Assembly: GCA_949825045.1 (NCBI GenBank)
Contig: OX463815.1
Coordinates: 21,197,231 to 21,261,230 of the forward strand
Length of the DNA: 64,000 nucleotides
Direction: 5' to 3'
Source: Argyresthia goedartella
Lineage: Eukaryota; Arthropoda; Insecta; Lepidoptera; Argyresthiidae
Under the pieces are notes generated by a model. That model saw only the letters and a program-made list of their open reading frames with translations. It had not been told where the DNA came from and made no database searches. Position 1 is the first letter of the stretch, and the number at the start of each line of letters is the position of its first letter. Both the position numbers and the translations under genes were made by a program. Positions 31,230-41,634 of this stretch are shown here, in pieces.

Positions 31230-31766
31230 ATATCGCAAACATACGTAAAATGTGTCCAGAGTCAGAAATCAACTGCAATACGTCTCTGTAAACAACGTTC
31301 CAAGATTTGTTGTTCTCTGCGCATATGTAGAGATTTCTAGCTCTGGATACACGTAGCCAACGTAGAGCTGTCCGTGAGAAAAACATGGGGTGCCCAAATG
31401 AATCCCTGCCACTTTTAGCGTTTGTCCTTGACACTTATTTATAGTTATGGAGAAGGCCCCTTTCAAGGGGAGCTGTAAGCTTTAGCATTGGAAAGGCAAT
31501 TCGTTGGAATGATGGGAATACGTGGTATCAATACCGATTCTCCTTTGGCCTCGCCGTTGATGATGGTGGCCCGCACGATGTGCCTTTTCAGCTCTGTGAT
31601 GCGTAACCTGGTGCCATTGCACAATCTTGGTGCATCTAGGTTGCGCATCAGTATGACAGGCACACCCACCTTCAGCTCCAACTTGTAGGGACGACACTCT
31701 ACAGTGCCGTCTAATGCACTGCTCTAATGAGTTAAGAAACTCTACAGGGTAAATCGTCGTCGTCAC
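31230..31766 (-). pseudogene. Helitron PIF1-like helicase C-terminal fragment
   Basis: Overlapping minus frames read YPVEFLNSLE, LKVGVPVILMRNLDAPRLCN, GESVLIPRIPIIPTN and [20 protein letters not shown], then [10 protein letters not shown]. These are the C-terminal helicase motifs of Helitron Rep/Hel proteins (NLDAPRLCNGTR; TINK.QGQT.....L). Several frameshifts are present. The Rep nuclease domain and Helitron ends are not visible, so this is an internal fragment. Confidence 0.85.
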
Positions 31767-31804
31767 TTGTTATCACTGTATCAATAGAATTAATGTATCT
31801 AAAC

Positions 31805-32250
31805 TCAGAGTTTTTTTTTGGCCGGACAGACTATGTCACCTGTTATGTGGTCACTTTGTTTTTTGTAACGTAGGCACGTTGCACATTTTGGCGATTCAGA
31901 CTTTTTAACGCAGTCGGTCACCAGGTGCCCTAGTTCGCCGCAGTGACCACAAGTAGGTTTCGCTTCTTTGCAGGTCTTGGCAGCATGTCCATACTGCTGA
32001 CAGTGGAAACATCTTGTTACTAAGGTGAAATCTCTTACAGTACAAGATGACCAATTTATGAACACCCTGTCCTGTGCAATGAGAGTCTTGCGGATTTCGG
32101 CAGGTACTTCGATAATGAAGTTTGAGGCATCCGTGTTCTTTTTGCCTGATTTATGGCTCAACTTTAATGAGAACGATTCTAGAGATAAATTCGGCATTTT
32201 TTCAGCAAGATTTTGTTCGAGGAGACATTTGCGCGGTTTTTGTTTTATTT
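31805..32250 (-). pseudogene. Non-LTR ORF1 (gag-like) zinc-knuckle fragment
   Basis: Minus frame 32197-31805 with a basic N-terminal segment, then CFHCQQYGHAAKTC and CGHCGELGHLVTDC (two CCHC knuckles) and CATCLRYKKQSDHITGDIVC (third Cys/His cluster). This arrangement is the C-terminus of Jockey/R1-type ORF1 proteins that bind element RNA. Preceding sequence to 32250 appears to continue the ORF1 frame with a stop. No ORF2 follows; the left flank is the Helitron fragment. Confidence 0.8.
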
Positions 32251-32770
32251 AAAATGTGTACCATTTAGCTCGCCGTGGCCACCCCGATTTTCGAATAAGT
32301 TCGGCGCCACGCCGTGCGTATTTCACGATGACACTCCTTTAGGCCATTGCAATATGAACTATGAAAAGTAAAAATCAGATTAATCCCTTGAGTGATCCAG
32401 GTTATGATATAATGAAATTCAGTACAACTTTATGTCACCGCTTAAGTCTAGAGCCATAATGAATTGCTTTAGGTAAGGTTTGCATGATACAAAAAGTGTC
32501 ATTTTCGAGCAGGAAATAGTAGTTTATGTGACTGCTACATAATGGAAGGCATTAATACTCGAGAGTGGGTTTATGAAACGAGCCGAAGGCGATTTTCATA
32601 ATAATATCACTCGAGAGTTTTAATGCCTAATTATGTACAGTTACATACACTAGTTTATCTACACACATATCATAAGCTCTCTTTGATGTGTTCAGGAACC
32701 GCATGTTTGACCGGCATTGTGGCTCTGCAGTTGTTTAGCTAGTTCTGTAGTACCTACCAACTTCATGCAG
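32251..32770. other. Intergenic DNA, no gene seen
   Basis: AT-rich. Contains 'gtgggtttatgaaacgagcc' near 32567, related to the palindromic 'gtgggtttatgatacg' further right, so probably part of the same foldback-type repeat region. Confidence 0.45.
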
Positions 32771-32771
32771 G

Positions 32772-33036
32772 CGGGCGTCGGCGTTCGAAATTTGAATGTC
32801 AGTACAAACTTCACAGACAAACTAGGGGCGGCAAGCAGTCGGGCGTCGGCGTTCGAAATTTGAATGTCATAATATGTAGAAAAATTACACATTATGGTCA
32901 TAATGTGTAATTTTTCAGATAAGAAATTAGTTTTACCAAGTAGTTTAACATTATGCTGATCGTAACGTGCGGATTTTGTACGCAGTAAAGTGGGTTTATG
33001 ATACGTGTGTATCTACACACGTATCATAAACCCACT
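32772..33036. repeat. Cluster of direct repeats and two perfect palindromes
   Basis: A 30-bp direct repeat (cgggcgtcggcgttcgaaat...) occurs at 32772-32801 and 32840-32869. A perfect 18-bp-arm palindrome follows at 32879-32916 (2-base centre), and a perfect 23-bp-arm palindrome at 32989-33036 (centre tc). Such tight perfect palindromes suggest a foldback-type or MITE-like element or hairpin-mediated rearrangement. No transposase is associated. Confidence 0.7.
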
Positions 33037-33471
33037 CTAATTTCTTTTATCTAAAAGAAATTAGATCTGTTCTCTGAGTGAATTCATAAGAATAGCACTG
33101 GAAACTATATGTTATGAAAATGTTAAATTAGGTACATTCATGTCTATATTTTAGGTATAAGATAGTATAAATATGTGAAATGTGTATGTGTCGAATTTGT
33201 AACCTATTTGTTGTAACTACTCTATCGCATTAGTTTCGATTTTTACATCACTAGGAGTAACAAGCTTTTAATATTATAATATAAATAAAAGTAAAAAACC
33301 GACCCCAGTAGCCCCATCACTAGCAAAGTATTAACACGCGCTGTCGAAAAGCAAATGTCAGTGATTCTTATTTTTATGACATAAGATATAATTTCCTGCG
33401 TTCTCGAATAACTTTTACGCGCTGTCGTCAGTTCGTTCTCGAGGCTCAGGCTTGTGGCGTTTTCCTACATA
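33037..33471. other. Repeat-like non-coding DNA left of Tc1
   Basis: No coding signal. The stretch 'aaaaaccgaccccagtagcccc' near 33295 has the look of a common lepidopteran interspersed repeat into which the Tc1 element was inserted (continuation at 35217 on). Confidence 0.45.
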
Positions 33472-35216
33472 CAGTGGTGGTCATATAATTAAGAACGACT
33501 ATTTGAAAACAAGCTTTTTTCAAATTTACGAGAATAACACTTATTGCATATCGTTTTGTATCTCTCTCGGTATCGTAAAACTGTTTTACACAATCGCAGC
33601 ATACAGTTATAATATGATAAATTCAACAATATTATTATATAAGTAAACTTTTTGTATATAATATATCTTAACATGTTATTGCAAACTTACTGGCTGGCCA
33701 CATAATTAAGAACGCTGGATAGTTTATTTTTTTATTCAAATTTAAATAGAGAACACTCTGTAACTAGGCCACTATTCGAGTAATTTTGGCGCCATTTAGT
33801 TCTGTAAAAGTCAAAAAGTTGATCGTTTCATAATAAAAAAATGGGAAAAAATAAAAGTTGTGATGCATATACAAGGGAAGTAATAATAAATCTTCGCGAT
33901 ATGAATTGGTCATATAAAAAGATTGCCAATCATTTGCAGTGCTCAAAAACGATGATATTCCACGCTGTGAAGCATTTTAACACACATCAAACAACTTTAA
34001 ATATTCCTCGTGTACCTAAACAGAGAAAGTCATCTCAGCGAGACGATCGAAATATCGTGCGTTTGGCAAAACAATACCCTTTTAAGGGGTCTAATGAGTT
34101 AAAAAAAGAATACTTTGGTGAAAATAACCCTTCAGCGATCTCAGCGCGCACTATCCGAAGGCGATTGGTAGAAGCGAAGTTGAACGGAAGGATAGCAAGA
34201 AAGGTGCCCATGTTGAAACAGTGTCATAGGAAAGCCCGGCTTGCATTTGCTAGGAGGTATGAAAGCTGGACAGCAAGACAGTGGAAAAATGTTCTTTTCT
34301 CTGACGAAACAAAAATTAACAGAGTATGTTCTGATGGGAAACGATATGTTCGACGCCCTCCGAATACGGCATTCGACCCCAAGTACACAAACATGACATT
34401 AAAGCATGGTGGTGGAAATGTGAAAATTTGGGGATGCTTCTCTGGTCATGGTGTTGGATCTGTTAGACTGATGGAAACATGGATCAATTCCAGTACAAAA
34501 ATATACTCGAAGAAACTATGTTACCATATGCTGAAGACGTACTTCCGATTATTTGGACATTCCAACACGACAACGATCCGAAGCACACTGCACGCACCGT
34601 TAAAGAATTCCTCACATCTCAATCAGTTTCTGTCTTAGAATGGCCACCGAACAGCCCAGATTTAAATCCCATAGAGCATCTTTGGTGCGAAGTCAAGAAA
34701 AAGGTTTCAAATCGACGATGTGGTAACCTAACTGAGTTATATAACGTTTTTTTAGAAGAATGGCGCTCTATTTCTCTTGAAAAATGTCAAAAATTGATAG
34801 AATCAATGCCTCGTCGGTGTAAGGCAGTTATTAAAAGCCATGGTCACGCTACAAACTATTAACTTAGAATAAAATGTATTAAATTATAATTTTTAACATT
34901 GTCACTGTCTTATTTAATGTGATTTGTAAAATCTAACTATCTACGGAAACAACTCTCGAGCAGCTTAAGAATCGTTCTTAATTATTTGTCCCGCATTTTT
35001 ACTACTTGAATTTGTAATTATCGATAATCAAATCAATTTGTAAAAAAAATAGTAAATGTTTTAAATATTTACCCCTAATCCCGTTTACTTTATCGATATA
35101 GCTATTTCATAACACAACTAATTACTTTTAAGAAGGAACTTAAAAGTACACATAGCATAGTTTTGAAAAAAAATATCTGGTACTACAAATCGTTCTTAAT
35201 TATATGACCACCACTG
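33472..35216 (+). mobile_element. Tc1-type transposon with IR/DR termini
   Basis: 1745 bp flanked by TA on both sides (33470-33471 and 35217-35218). Outer terminal repeats start CAGTGGTGGTCATATAATTA and end with its complement. A second copy of the repeat core (ggccacataattaagaacg at 33696-33714; complement of ataattaagaacg within 34973-34995) lies about 220 bp inside each end. The resulting left (33472-33714) and right (34973-35216) arms are of near-equal length, the IR/DR arrangement of Tc1 elements such as those with paired transposase-binding sites. One transposase gene with a single frameshift lies between them. Confidence 0.95.
33841..34862 (+). pseudogene. Tc1 DD34E transposase, one frameshift
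   Basis: N-terminal helix-turn-helix (TREVIINLRDMNWSYKKIAN, CSKTMIFHAVKHF), second HTH region, then the DDE domain: NVLFSDETKINRV (first Asp), FQHDNDPKHTARTVKE (second Asp) and SPDLNPIEHLW (Glu). There are exactly 34 residues between the second Asp and the Glu. A one-base loss near 34471 splits the gene into 33841-34638 and 34479-34862; the two frames join without missing residues. About 340 residues in total, the normal size. Without the frameshift it would look functional. Transposase binds the paired terminal repeats and cuts and pastes at TA. Confidence 0.95.
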
Positions 35217-36749
35217 TATATGTCACTAGCTGGCGCCTGCGACTACATCCGCTTGTTGTTTTTAATCAAAATCGGTTCAACCAAAAAATAGCCTATGTCC
35301 GTCGGGTCTATTATATCTCCATGCTAAAGCTTATCAAAATCAGTTCAGCAGGTATCGCGTGATAACAGATATCAGATAACAGATAACAGATCCATCTTAC
35401 ATACAAACTTTGACATTTATAATATTAGCAGGATTTGAAACCATCACATTCGTTCTTGTGGTCAGTAGGTAAAGTAGGGTTGAAGGTGTTCGTGTTAGTT
35501 TTAACGTGTAAGAATTACAAAATCTAAAACTCGTATAGGTTTTCAAGTAACTGTGTTTCAGATTTCTAGTCTACATGATCCAGTAATATTGTTGGAGAAA
35601 TGAATATATATTTTGATATCCCTTTTTTCATACATAGGTAAACATTTTTAACTTTTCATTATGTTGTTGCCTAGGTAAACAGACAAAACGGGTTACGGTT
35701 TTTTAAGTTTTTTCAAGATCTACTCGATGTATTTAAAAATATCAAGAATTGGGAACAAATTGGAAGTATCATATAAAAAAAGAATTATTCAAATCGGTTC
35801 ATATTTACTACCAAATTCGAGGTAACGAACAAAAAAAAAATACAAACGAATTGAGAACCCCCTGTTTTTATGAAGTCGGTTAAACACAAAAAGTGCCAAC
35901 TGTCATTTGATTTCAGAGTATAGGATTACATATTATATATGCTCACGCCTTTTTGCCGAAAGAGGAGTAGGCAGAGACTAAAGACCTCCAGTTGCTACGA
36001 TCCTGGCCTAGATCCCTCGGTGCCGCAACATTCATATTTCTCTTCATAACAAGTTCTTTATTAGGATTGCCCCGTATAAATACACATAGTAACCCATTTA
36101 GGCAAATGACTGAACAATAACAAATTGCACGCAGAAAACCTTCTGACTTAGGCATTTTATGAAATATCCAACCAATTCACATTCCAGGAAAAGCCCGAGG
36201 CTGATTAATTCCGATCAAGTGGGGAGTGGACTCCTAATGACCTCCTTAAACCAGTAGCAAGAGTGTAGGTCAGTTAACGCTTTCTGCGATGTTGCGTGAG
36301 TGTGTGCGTTATTAGGTACGTAGAACATTCGCAAAAACAGACGATAAGAAAATCTATGTGTACTCTGGATAAAAACTGAACACCTCTGCAGACAGGTATC
36401 CTAGAGTGAGGCTAGAAGTAATGAATATGCATGTATGTAAATGTCATGTTATGTTGACTTAAAATATATGCGCTAAATTAATTTAATTTCTTAATATTAA
36501 ATTAATTTCAAAATGAGTTCTCCTAATATGCACTTCTCTAGAGTTAAATAAGCTTGATTGTAAACAGTGGATTGCTGTTATTGGCTTAAAATAATCAAAC
36601 AGATTGTAAAATTATTGTATCTTAAGACAGTTGCACTCCCAAAAAAAAAAAAAAAGACGAACACGCGTTTCGTCGAAAAAAAAGGTTACCACTCAAACTG
36701 GTCGGGATTTCATATTGCTCTGTCGAAATCGTATACTATCTAGCAGCAG
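35217..36749. other. Interspersed-repeat-rich non-coding DNA
   Basis: 35280-35440 contains 'atcaaaatcagttcagca', a ataacaga microsatellite and 'tttataatattagcaggat', the usual 3' end of a widespread lepidopteran repeat. 35828-35885 has 'attgagaaccccctg' and 'gaagtcggttaaac', another common repeat end. From 35890 to 36749 I see no gene or clear repeat boundary, apart from a poly-A run near 36640. Confidence 0.5.
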
Positions 36750-36992
36750 TGTTGGTAGTGGTATAAGTGAAACGAAAGTTTACACTCCTTGATAGGTCTT
36801 TATTTATAAACTAGCTTATATTTATACTCGGGGCTAGCGGTCGGTCCATTGTTCTCTCCGTGTTGGTCGCAGGGATCGTGACTCCTAGTTCAAAGACGCA
36901 TGCGGTCCCTGTCGGCGCGCTGCTCCATCTCGCTCGCACTTCCAGTCGGTCAGTCGGCCGGTTGCGCTGGCCGGGGCTCGCTGTCCGTAACA
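36750..36992 (-). repeat. 3' LTR of BEL-IV
   Basis: 243 bp, TGTTGGTAGTGG...CTGTCCGTAACA. Compared with the right LTR it lacks about 33 bp just after ctttatt. Confidence 0.9.
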
Positions 36993-39145
36993 TCCTCCCC
37001 CCGGCGCAGACTCGTCGTAGCCTCCTCTTCCACGCGTAGGACGGCGAGTTTCCTGGTAGGTCGCGTGAAGACTCCGCCTTTTGTTCGTATGTCGGCGCTG
37101 CGCACGTCGTTGTCCGTGCCGAAGAGTATGCGCTCGACGATGCCGCGCGGCCATGTGTTGCGCGGCAACCCGGAGTCCACCACGACGACGAGGTCGCCCA
37201 CTCGCAGTGGTCGTTGGAGATCCGCTGCGCTTCTGCGTGGCACCAGGGTGGGAAGATATTCCCTGGTCCATCTTCACCAGAATTGGTCAGCCAGTCCTTG
37301 GGCTGCTCTCCACTTGCGCCGATCAGCTGGGTCGCAGGGGCCGGTCTGGGGCAGGCCGCTCGATGTCCCGATCAGGAAATGATTAGGCGTCAGCGCCTCT
37401 GGGTCCGCCGGGTCCACCGACACGTGGGTCAATGGGCGCGCGTTCACGGCGTACTCAGCCTCCAGCAGCAAAGTCAGCAGCACCTCCTCCTTAGGCACCT
37501 GCTCGTTCAGGGTGGCTTTGAAGGCGGTTTTGATGGACCGCACCAGTCGCTCCCAGGCGCCTCCCATGTTCGGCGCCCCGGGTGGGATGAAGCGCCAGTC
37601 CACGCGCTGCAGGTGCGCGTAGTCTCGCAGTGCTGGCGCCCACTCCTTGTAGGCGGCTCATAGCTCTTTGTCAGAACCTCGGAAGTTGGTCCCGTTGTCG
37701 CTCCAGATCTGGCGCGGCCATCCGCGGCGCGCAGCCATCCTCCTCAGGGCCATGATTGCTGCGTCAACGTCGAGGCTGCCCACCAGCTCGATGTGGACAG
37801 CTCGTGTCGTCAGGCACGTGAAGAGCGCGCCCCATCTCTTCTCTCGCCGGCGCCCGACTGCTACCAGCATCGGGCCGAAGTAGTCGACCCCGCAGTTGGT
37901 GAAAGGCCGGCGGTTGGAGTCCAGGAGGGCCGGTGGCAGGTTCCCCAGCGGCGGGACTCGGGGCGTCGATCGGCGTACTCGGCAGAGTGCGTAGGATCGG
38001 TACACCGCACGCACAGTGGGACGTGCGCGCAGTATCCAGTAGCGTTGCTGCAGGTCCTTCAGCACGCGTTCGTTGCCGGCGTGTCCGGCGGCGGCGTGCT
38101 CCCTCAGCACGATCAGCCGAGTCAGCGGGTGGAGGCCATCCATGATGAGTGGCTGCTTGGCTTCTGTCGGTACGCGTGCGGCATTGATTCGCCCGCACAC
38201 GCGTAGCAGGTCATCCTGCATCATCGGGTCCAGCTTGTGAAGACGGCTGGAGGCTGGCAGTGGTCGGCCCGCTTGTAGCCGTGCGATCTCCTCCCCAAAG
38301 CTGTCCCGCTGCGCCTTGGCCACCCATAGCTGCTCTGCTCGTTCGAGGTGGCGCAGCTCCAAGCGCTCAGTCTTCTTCTTGCATCTGTCGATGAAAGCCA
38401 ATATAGTAGCAGTGGCCCGAATTAACCGCTCATATGATGAGAAGCGGCTGATATCCGGCAGGCCATCCGCTCCCCCCGTGTTGGATGCGTGGTGCGTTGC
38501 CTCGACATCCTCTGGCTCGTGGTTCGATGCTCGGGGCCAGGCGTCCTCAGGCTCGTAGAGGAAGGCCGGGCCGATGAACCACCGGTCGTGTGGTCCTTGT
38601 GGCATGTTCTCCGGGCGCGTCATGTCTGCGAGTCGTATGCCAATCACTGCAGCCTGGAGTTCAAGGCGCGGGATCGTCTGGGGCCGCAGTGGGGCCACCT
38701 TTGCTTTGGCGGCGGCCAAAGCGATCGTGATGCGGCCGTCGGCGTGCTCAAGGCGCCAGTACGCCGCTGCGGCGTATGCTTGCTCGCTGGCGTCCACGAA
38801 GACATGAAGCTGTCGCTCTGGCTCTGCAGTGTCCTCTTCGTTGTAGCGGCGTGGGAGTCGCAGCTGGGCCATGTCGTTCAGTACCCCCAGCCAGCGGTCG
38901 AAGCGTTCGGCGTATGCCGATGGCAGGGTCTCGTCCCAGCCCATGCTGATGCGCCACAGGTCTTGCAGCAGGATCTTCGCCGTGATGGTGTAGCTGCTGA
39001 GTAGGCCCAGCGGGTCAAAGATTGACATGACCGTTGCCAGTGCCTCTCGCTTGGTCGGTGCCCGCTGCTGCATCCGGACTGGGTCAGGGACGCGGGCCAG
39101 GGTGGTGTTGAACCCCAGCGCGTCGCTCGTTGCGTCCCACAGCAC
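36950..39145 (-). pseudogene. pol: BEL-IV pol remnant: RT end, partial RNase H, integrase
   Basis: Minus frame from about 39178 reads IHLAPLNLRGVLWDATSDAL and TVMSIFDPLGLLSSYTITAK (region after the RT palm), then LHVFVDASEQAYAAAAYW and IPRLELQAAVIGIRLADM of RNase H, which jumps directly to TRPENMPQGPHDRWFIGPAF, so the RNase H core is deleted. Integrase follows: HAAAGHAGNERVLKDLQQRY, CGVDYFGPM (first Asp), IWSDNGTNFRGSD (second Asp), a stop at 37658, then NMGGAWERLVRSIK (Glu) in 37603-37274 and a DUF5641-type tail (RPLRVGDLVVVVD) to 36950. It has at least two frameshifts or stops. The catalytic RT box is missing. Confidence 0.85.
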
Positions 39146-41228
39146 CCCGCGCAGGTTCAGTGGCGCGAGGTGAATCGCTCGATCCCTCGTCCAGCAACAC
39201 GTAGGTTAACGTCTTTCCCGCAGGCCCAGTGACTTCAACTCTGCAAACCTTTAAGAGCACAGCATGGTCGTTAGTGTTCGCAATTGACATTACCGCTTCA
39301 GCTCCCTGGTCGTTGGCGGGCTCGGTGCTCACGGTCGGCGTCTCCTGGGCCTGGCGGCTGCTCCCCTCGTGCAGCAGCGGGTGGTGTGGACGGCGGCAGC
39401 CGTTCGTGTTACATCCCTTGGCTCTGCATACGTTGCGGCGGTGCCTGGACTCCATGCACTTGAAGCACAGGCGTTCTGACCTGGCCCACTCCCAGCGGGC
39501 ATCGGTGGTCATGTTCAACAGCTTGCGGCATCTGTTGATTGGGTGCTCGTTGCCACCGCAGCAAAGACAGGTCCTGCGATCTGCAGGTCTTCGCTCCTCT
39601 TCCGCGGTAAGCACCTGGGCGGTGCGCGCTGTGGCGCGTGGCAGACGGGGGATGACTGGCTTAGCGCCGCCGTATGTCTTCACTGGAGCGTGGGCCACGG
39701 GCGTGATTGACGGGCCTGGTGGGTGAACAAATGTTACCATATCCCTCGCTGCTTCCTTCAGAAAGCGTGTCAGACGTACGAGCTCTGGTTCTCCCTGGTT
39801 CGCTGTCTGCCTCGCGGACGTAGCCCAGTTGTACTTCATGTAGTCGGGCAGCTTGCTCACCACCTCTCGTACCAGGAGAGGGTTCTCCAGCCATTTCTCG
39901 GCGTGCAGGTCTTCCAGCCCGAAGACCACGTTCTCCACCTGTGAGGCAAAGACACTTAGAGAGTTAGTGTCATCCCGTCTGGGCGCCGGAATCTGATGCA
40001 GCATCGTCAGGGAGTTGTCGATGAGCAGCTCTGGTCGGCCGTAGAGCTCCTCCAATGTCTGCATGATCCGATCTGGACGCCTTGCTGTCCCCAACTGGTT
40101 GATCACGCTGGCTCTCGCTTTCCCTTGCAGCGCGATTCGGAGTCGGTTCACGTTCTCCTCGGGGTCGATGTGGTATTTTCTCGTGGTGCTCTCCATCGAG
40201 GATTTGAACGATACCCAATCGCCCGGATCGCCTGAGAAAATAGGTAAGTTCAAGTTAGGTTTATAACGGTGAGGTTGATCCAACTTCTGCTCAATCCTCT
40301 CGAATCGCTCTGCGAGTAGTCGTCCCGTCGGCGTGGGTGAGCGAGAGCGGCGCCGCGCTCCATAATCTCGCTGTGGTGCGTCCAGCTGCAGCTGCTCATG
40401 TCTGAAGGTGACATGAGGTCTCTCCCCCCGTCGTTCAGGCGGGGTATGGCGTCGCTCGGCTTTGGTCCCCGTAGCTGTTGTTGTTGCGGCGGTCGGGTAG
40501 CTCGTCGACCGAGCGTCGGCGATGGGGTAGCTCGTTGTCCCGGCGGCGGCAGCTACTGGGCCCAGCCAGGCACTCACCCGCTCATGATGAGAGCCGGACA
40601 CGTTGCTCGCTTGTTCGTCGACAGCTACACTCTGCATCTGTAACTCAAGCAACCTTTGCGCGTTTTCGAGGTCGAGATCGACCTGCCTCTTCTCGAGCTC
40701 TAAGGCCCGGCGTCGCATCTCGTTCATACGTGTTTGGGCTTCGATCTGAAGCTGTATGCGCCGCTGAGTCACGGCGCTGGATGTAGACCGCACGGAGTTC
40801 GCTCGTCGCACGTTCTCCTCGGTCAGCGGAGCCAATCTCGGGCAGTGTGCTGGCAGCACGGATCCTGCCTGACCCATTGACGGTTGCTCCGACGGGGACC
40901 GGGGCGGCACGACGTGGTGTTTGGTCTGTAAAATGCTGCTTCCATCCTCGGCGCCGGCCCGGGCTCCGGCGCGGGCATTGGCGGCGGCAAGGGCTTCTGC
41001 AGCTTCGGCGGCGGCCGCTTCGGCGGCCTCTATGCGTGCACGCATCTCCGCTTGGGTGGACTCGACGGCGGCGGCGGCGGCTTCAGCAGCCTCGACGCGG
41101 GCCAGCATCTCAGCTCGGGCGGCCTGGTCAGCGCTCGCGGCGGCGGCCGCAGCGGCGGCGTCTGCGTCTGCCTTTGACACCATCTCGTACCGATCTGATA
41201 CGGTTCTGTACTTTGAACGGAGTGACAC
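39084..41228 (-). CDS. gag: BEL-IV Gag fused to protease start
   Basis: 714 open codons. Residues 20-95 form an Ala/Glu-rich coiled coil with alternating EAAEAAAA heptads; a second charged coiled coil (QTRMNEMRRRALELEKRQVD) follows; the DUF1759-type capsid-like region spans about 330-480 (NLPIFSGDPGDWVSFKSSME, YGRPELLIDNSLTMLHQI); CCHC-type clusters occur near 560-620 (CLCCGGNEHPINRC, CFKCMESRHRRNVC). It ends within the protease (YVLLDEGSS), where the internal deletion joins it out of frame to pol, adding an unrelated tail. Gag itself looks complete, so this copy may still supply structural protein. Confidence 0.85.
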   Translation of the reverse strand: MSLRSKYRTVSDRYEMVSKADADAAAAAAAASADQAARAEMLARVEAAEAAAAAVESTQAEMRARIEAAEAAAAEAAEALAAANARAGARAGAEDGSSILQTKHHVVPPRSPSEQPSMGQAGSVLPAHCPRLAPLTEENVRRANSVRSTSSAVTQRRIQLQIEAQTRMNEMRRRALELEKRQVDLDLENAQRLLELQMQSVAVDEQASNVSGSHHERVSAWLGPVAAAAGTTSYPIADARSTSYPTAATTTATGTKAERRHTPPERRGERPHVTFRHEQLQLDAPQRDYGARRRSRSPTPTGRLLAERFERIEQKLDQPHRYKPNLNLPIFSGDPGDWVSFKSSMESTTRKYHIDPEENVNRLRIALQGKARASVINQLGTARRPDRIMQTLEELYGRPELLIDNSLTMLHQIPAPRRDDTNSLSVFASQVENVVFGLEDLHAEKWLENPLLVREVVSKLPDYMKYNWATSARQTANQGEPELVRLTRFLKEAARDMVTFVHPPGPSITPVAHAPVKTYGGAKPVIPRLPRATARTAQVLTAEEERRPADRRTCLCCGGNEHPINRCRKLLNMTTDARWEWARSERLCFKCMESRHRRNVCRAKGCNTNGCRRPHHPLLHEGSSRQAQETPTVSTEPANDQGAEAVMSIANTNDHAVLLKVCRVEVTGPAGKTLTYVLLDEGSSDSPRATEPARGAVGRNERRAGVQHHPGPRP

Positions 41229-41372
41229 TCAACGCTCTAGGTACTTGTACTTTCGAACGGAGTTGTCACTCAACGTTCTAGGTACGAATAATCGGAGTCA
41301 GGCTCAACGATCCTTTCCACCTATCGGCACTGATCGGAGTTAGACTCAACGATCCGGCTCAAAGGACCAAAA
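41229..41372 (-). promoter_or_regulatory. BEL-IV PBS and repeated 5' leader
   Basis: On the minus strand the leader starts at the LTR with TTT then the PBS TGGTCCTTTGAGCCGG. It then holds about four diverged copies of a 40-50-bp unit (each with 'gag.c..actccg' on the minus strand; plus strand 'cggag..a.....tcaacg'). Such leader repeats may act in RNA packaging, but that is a guess. Confidence 0.55.
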
Positions 41373-41459
41373 TGTTGGTAGTGGTATAAGTGAAACGAAA
41401 GTTTACACTCCTTGATAGGTCTTTATTGGACAGTGGTCGCAATAACACTACAATTCGAC
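41373..41459 (-). repeat. BEL-IV 5' LTR, left segment
   Basis: Starts TGTTGGTAGTGG. Ends with tacaattcgac (41449-41459), the left copy of the target duplication of the inserted Jockey-like element. LTR sequence resumes at 45381. Confidence 0.85.
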
Positions 41460-41634
41460 AATCAATCAAGAAATCATCTCACGCACCCATTCTGGGGCGT
41501 GGGGAGTCAGGGTCAGATCATCGGATCTCTTCCTGAAGAAGCGCCTCTGTCCACTCCTATGGACAGGTCATCGGGGGGCCCTCGCGGGCGGTGGAGATCT
41601 TCTCACGAGGGGTGTTCCATTGGATGATCGCCGG

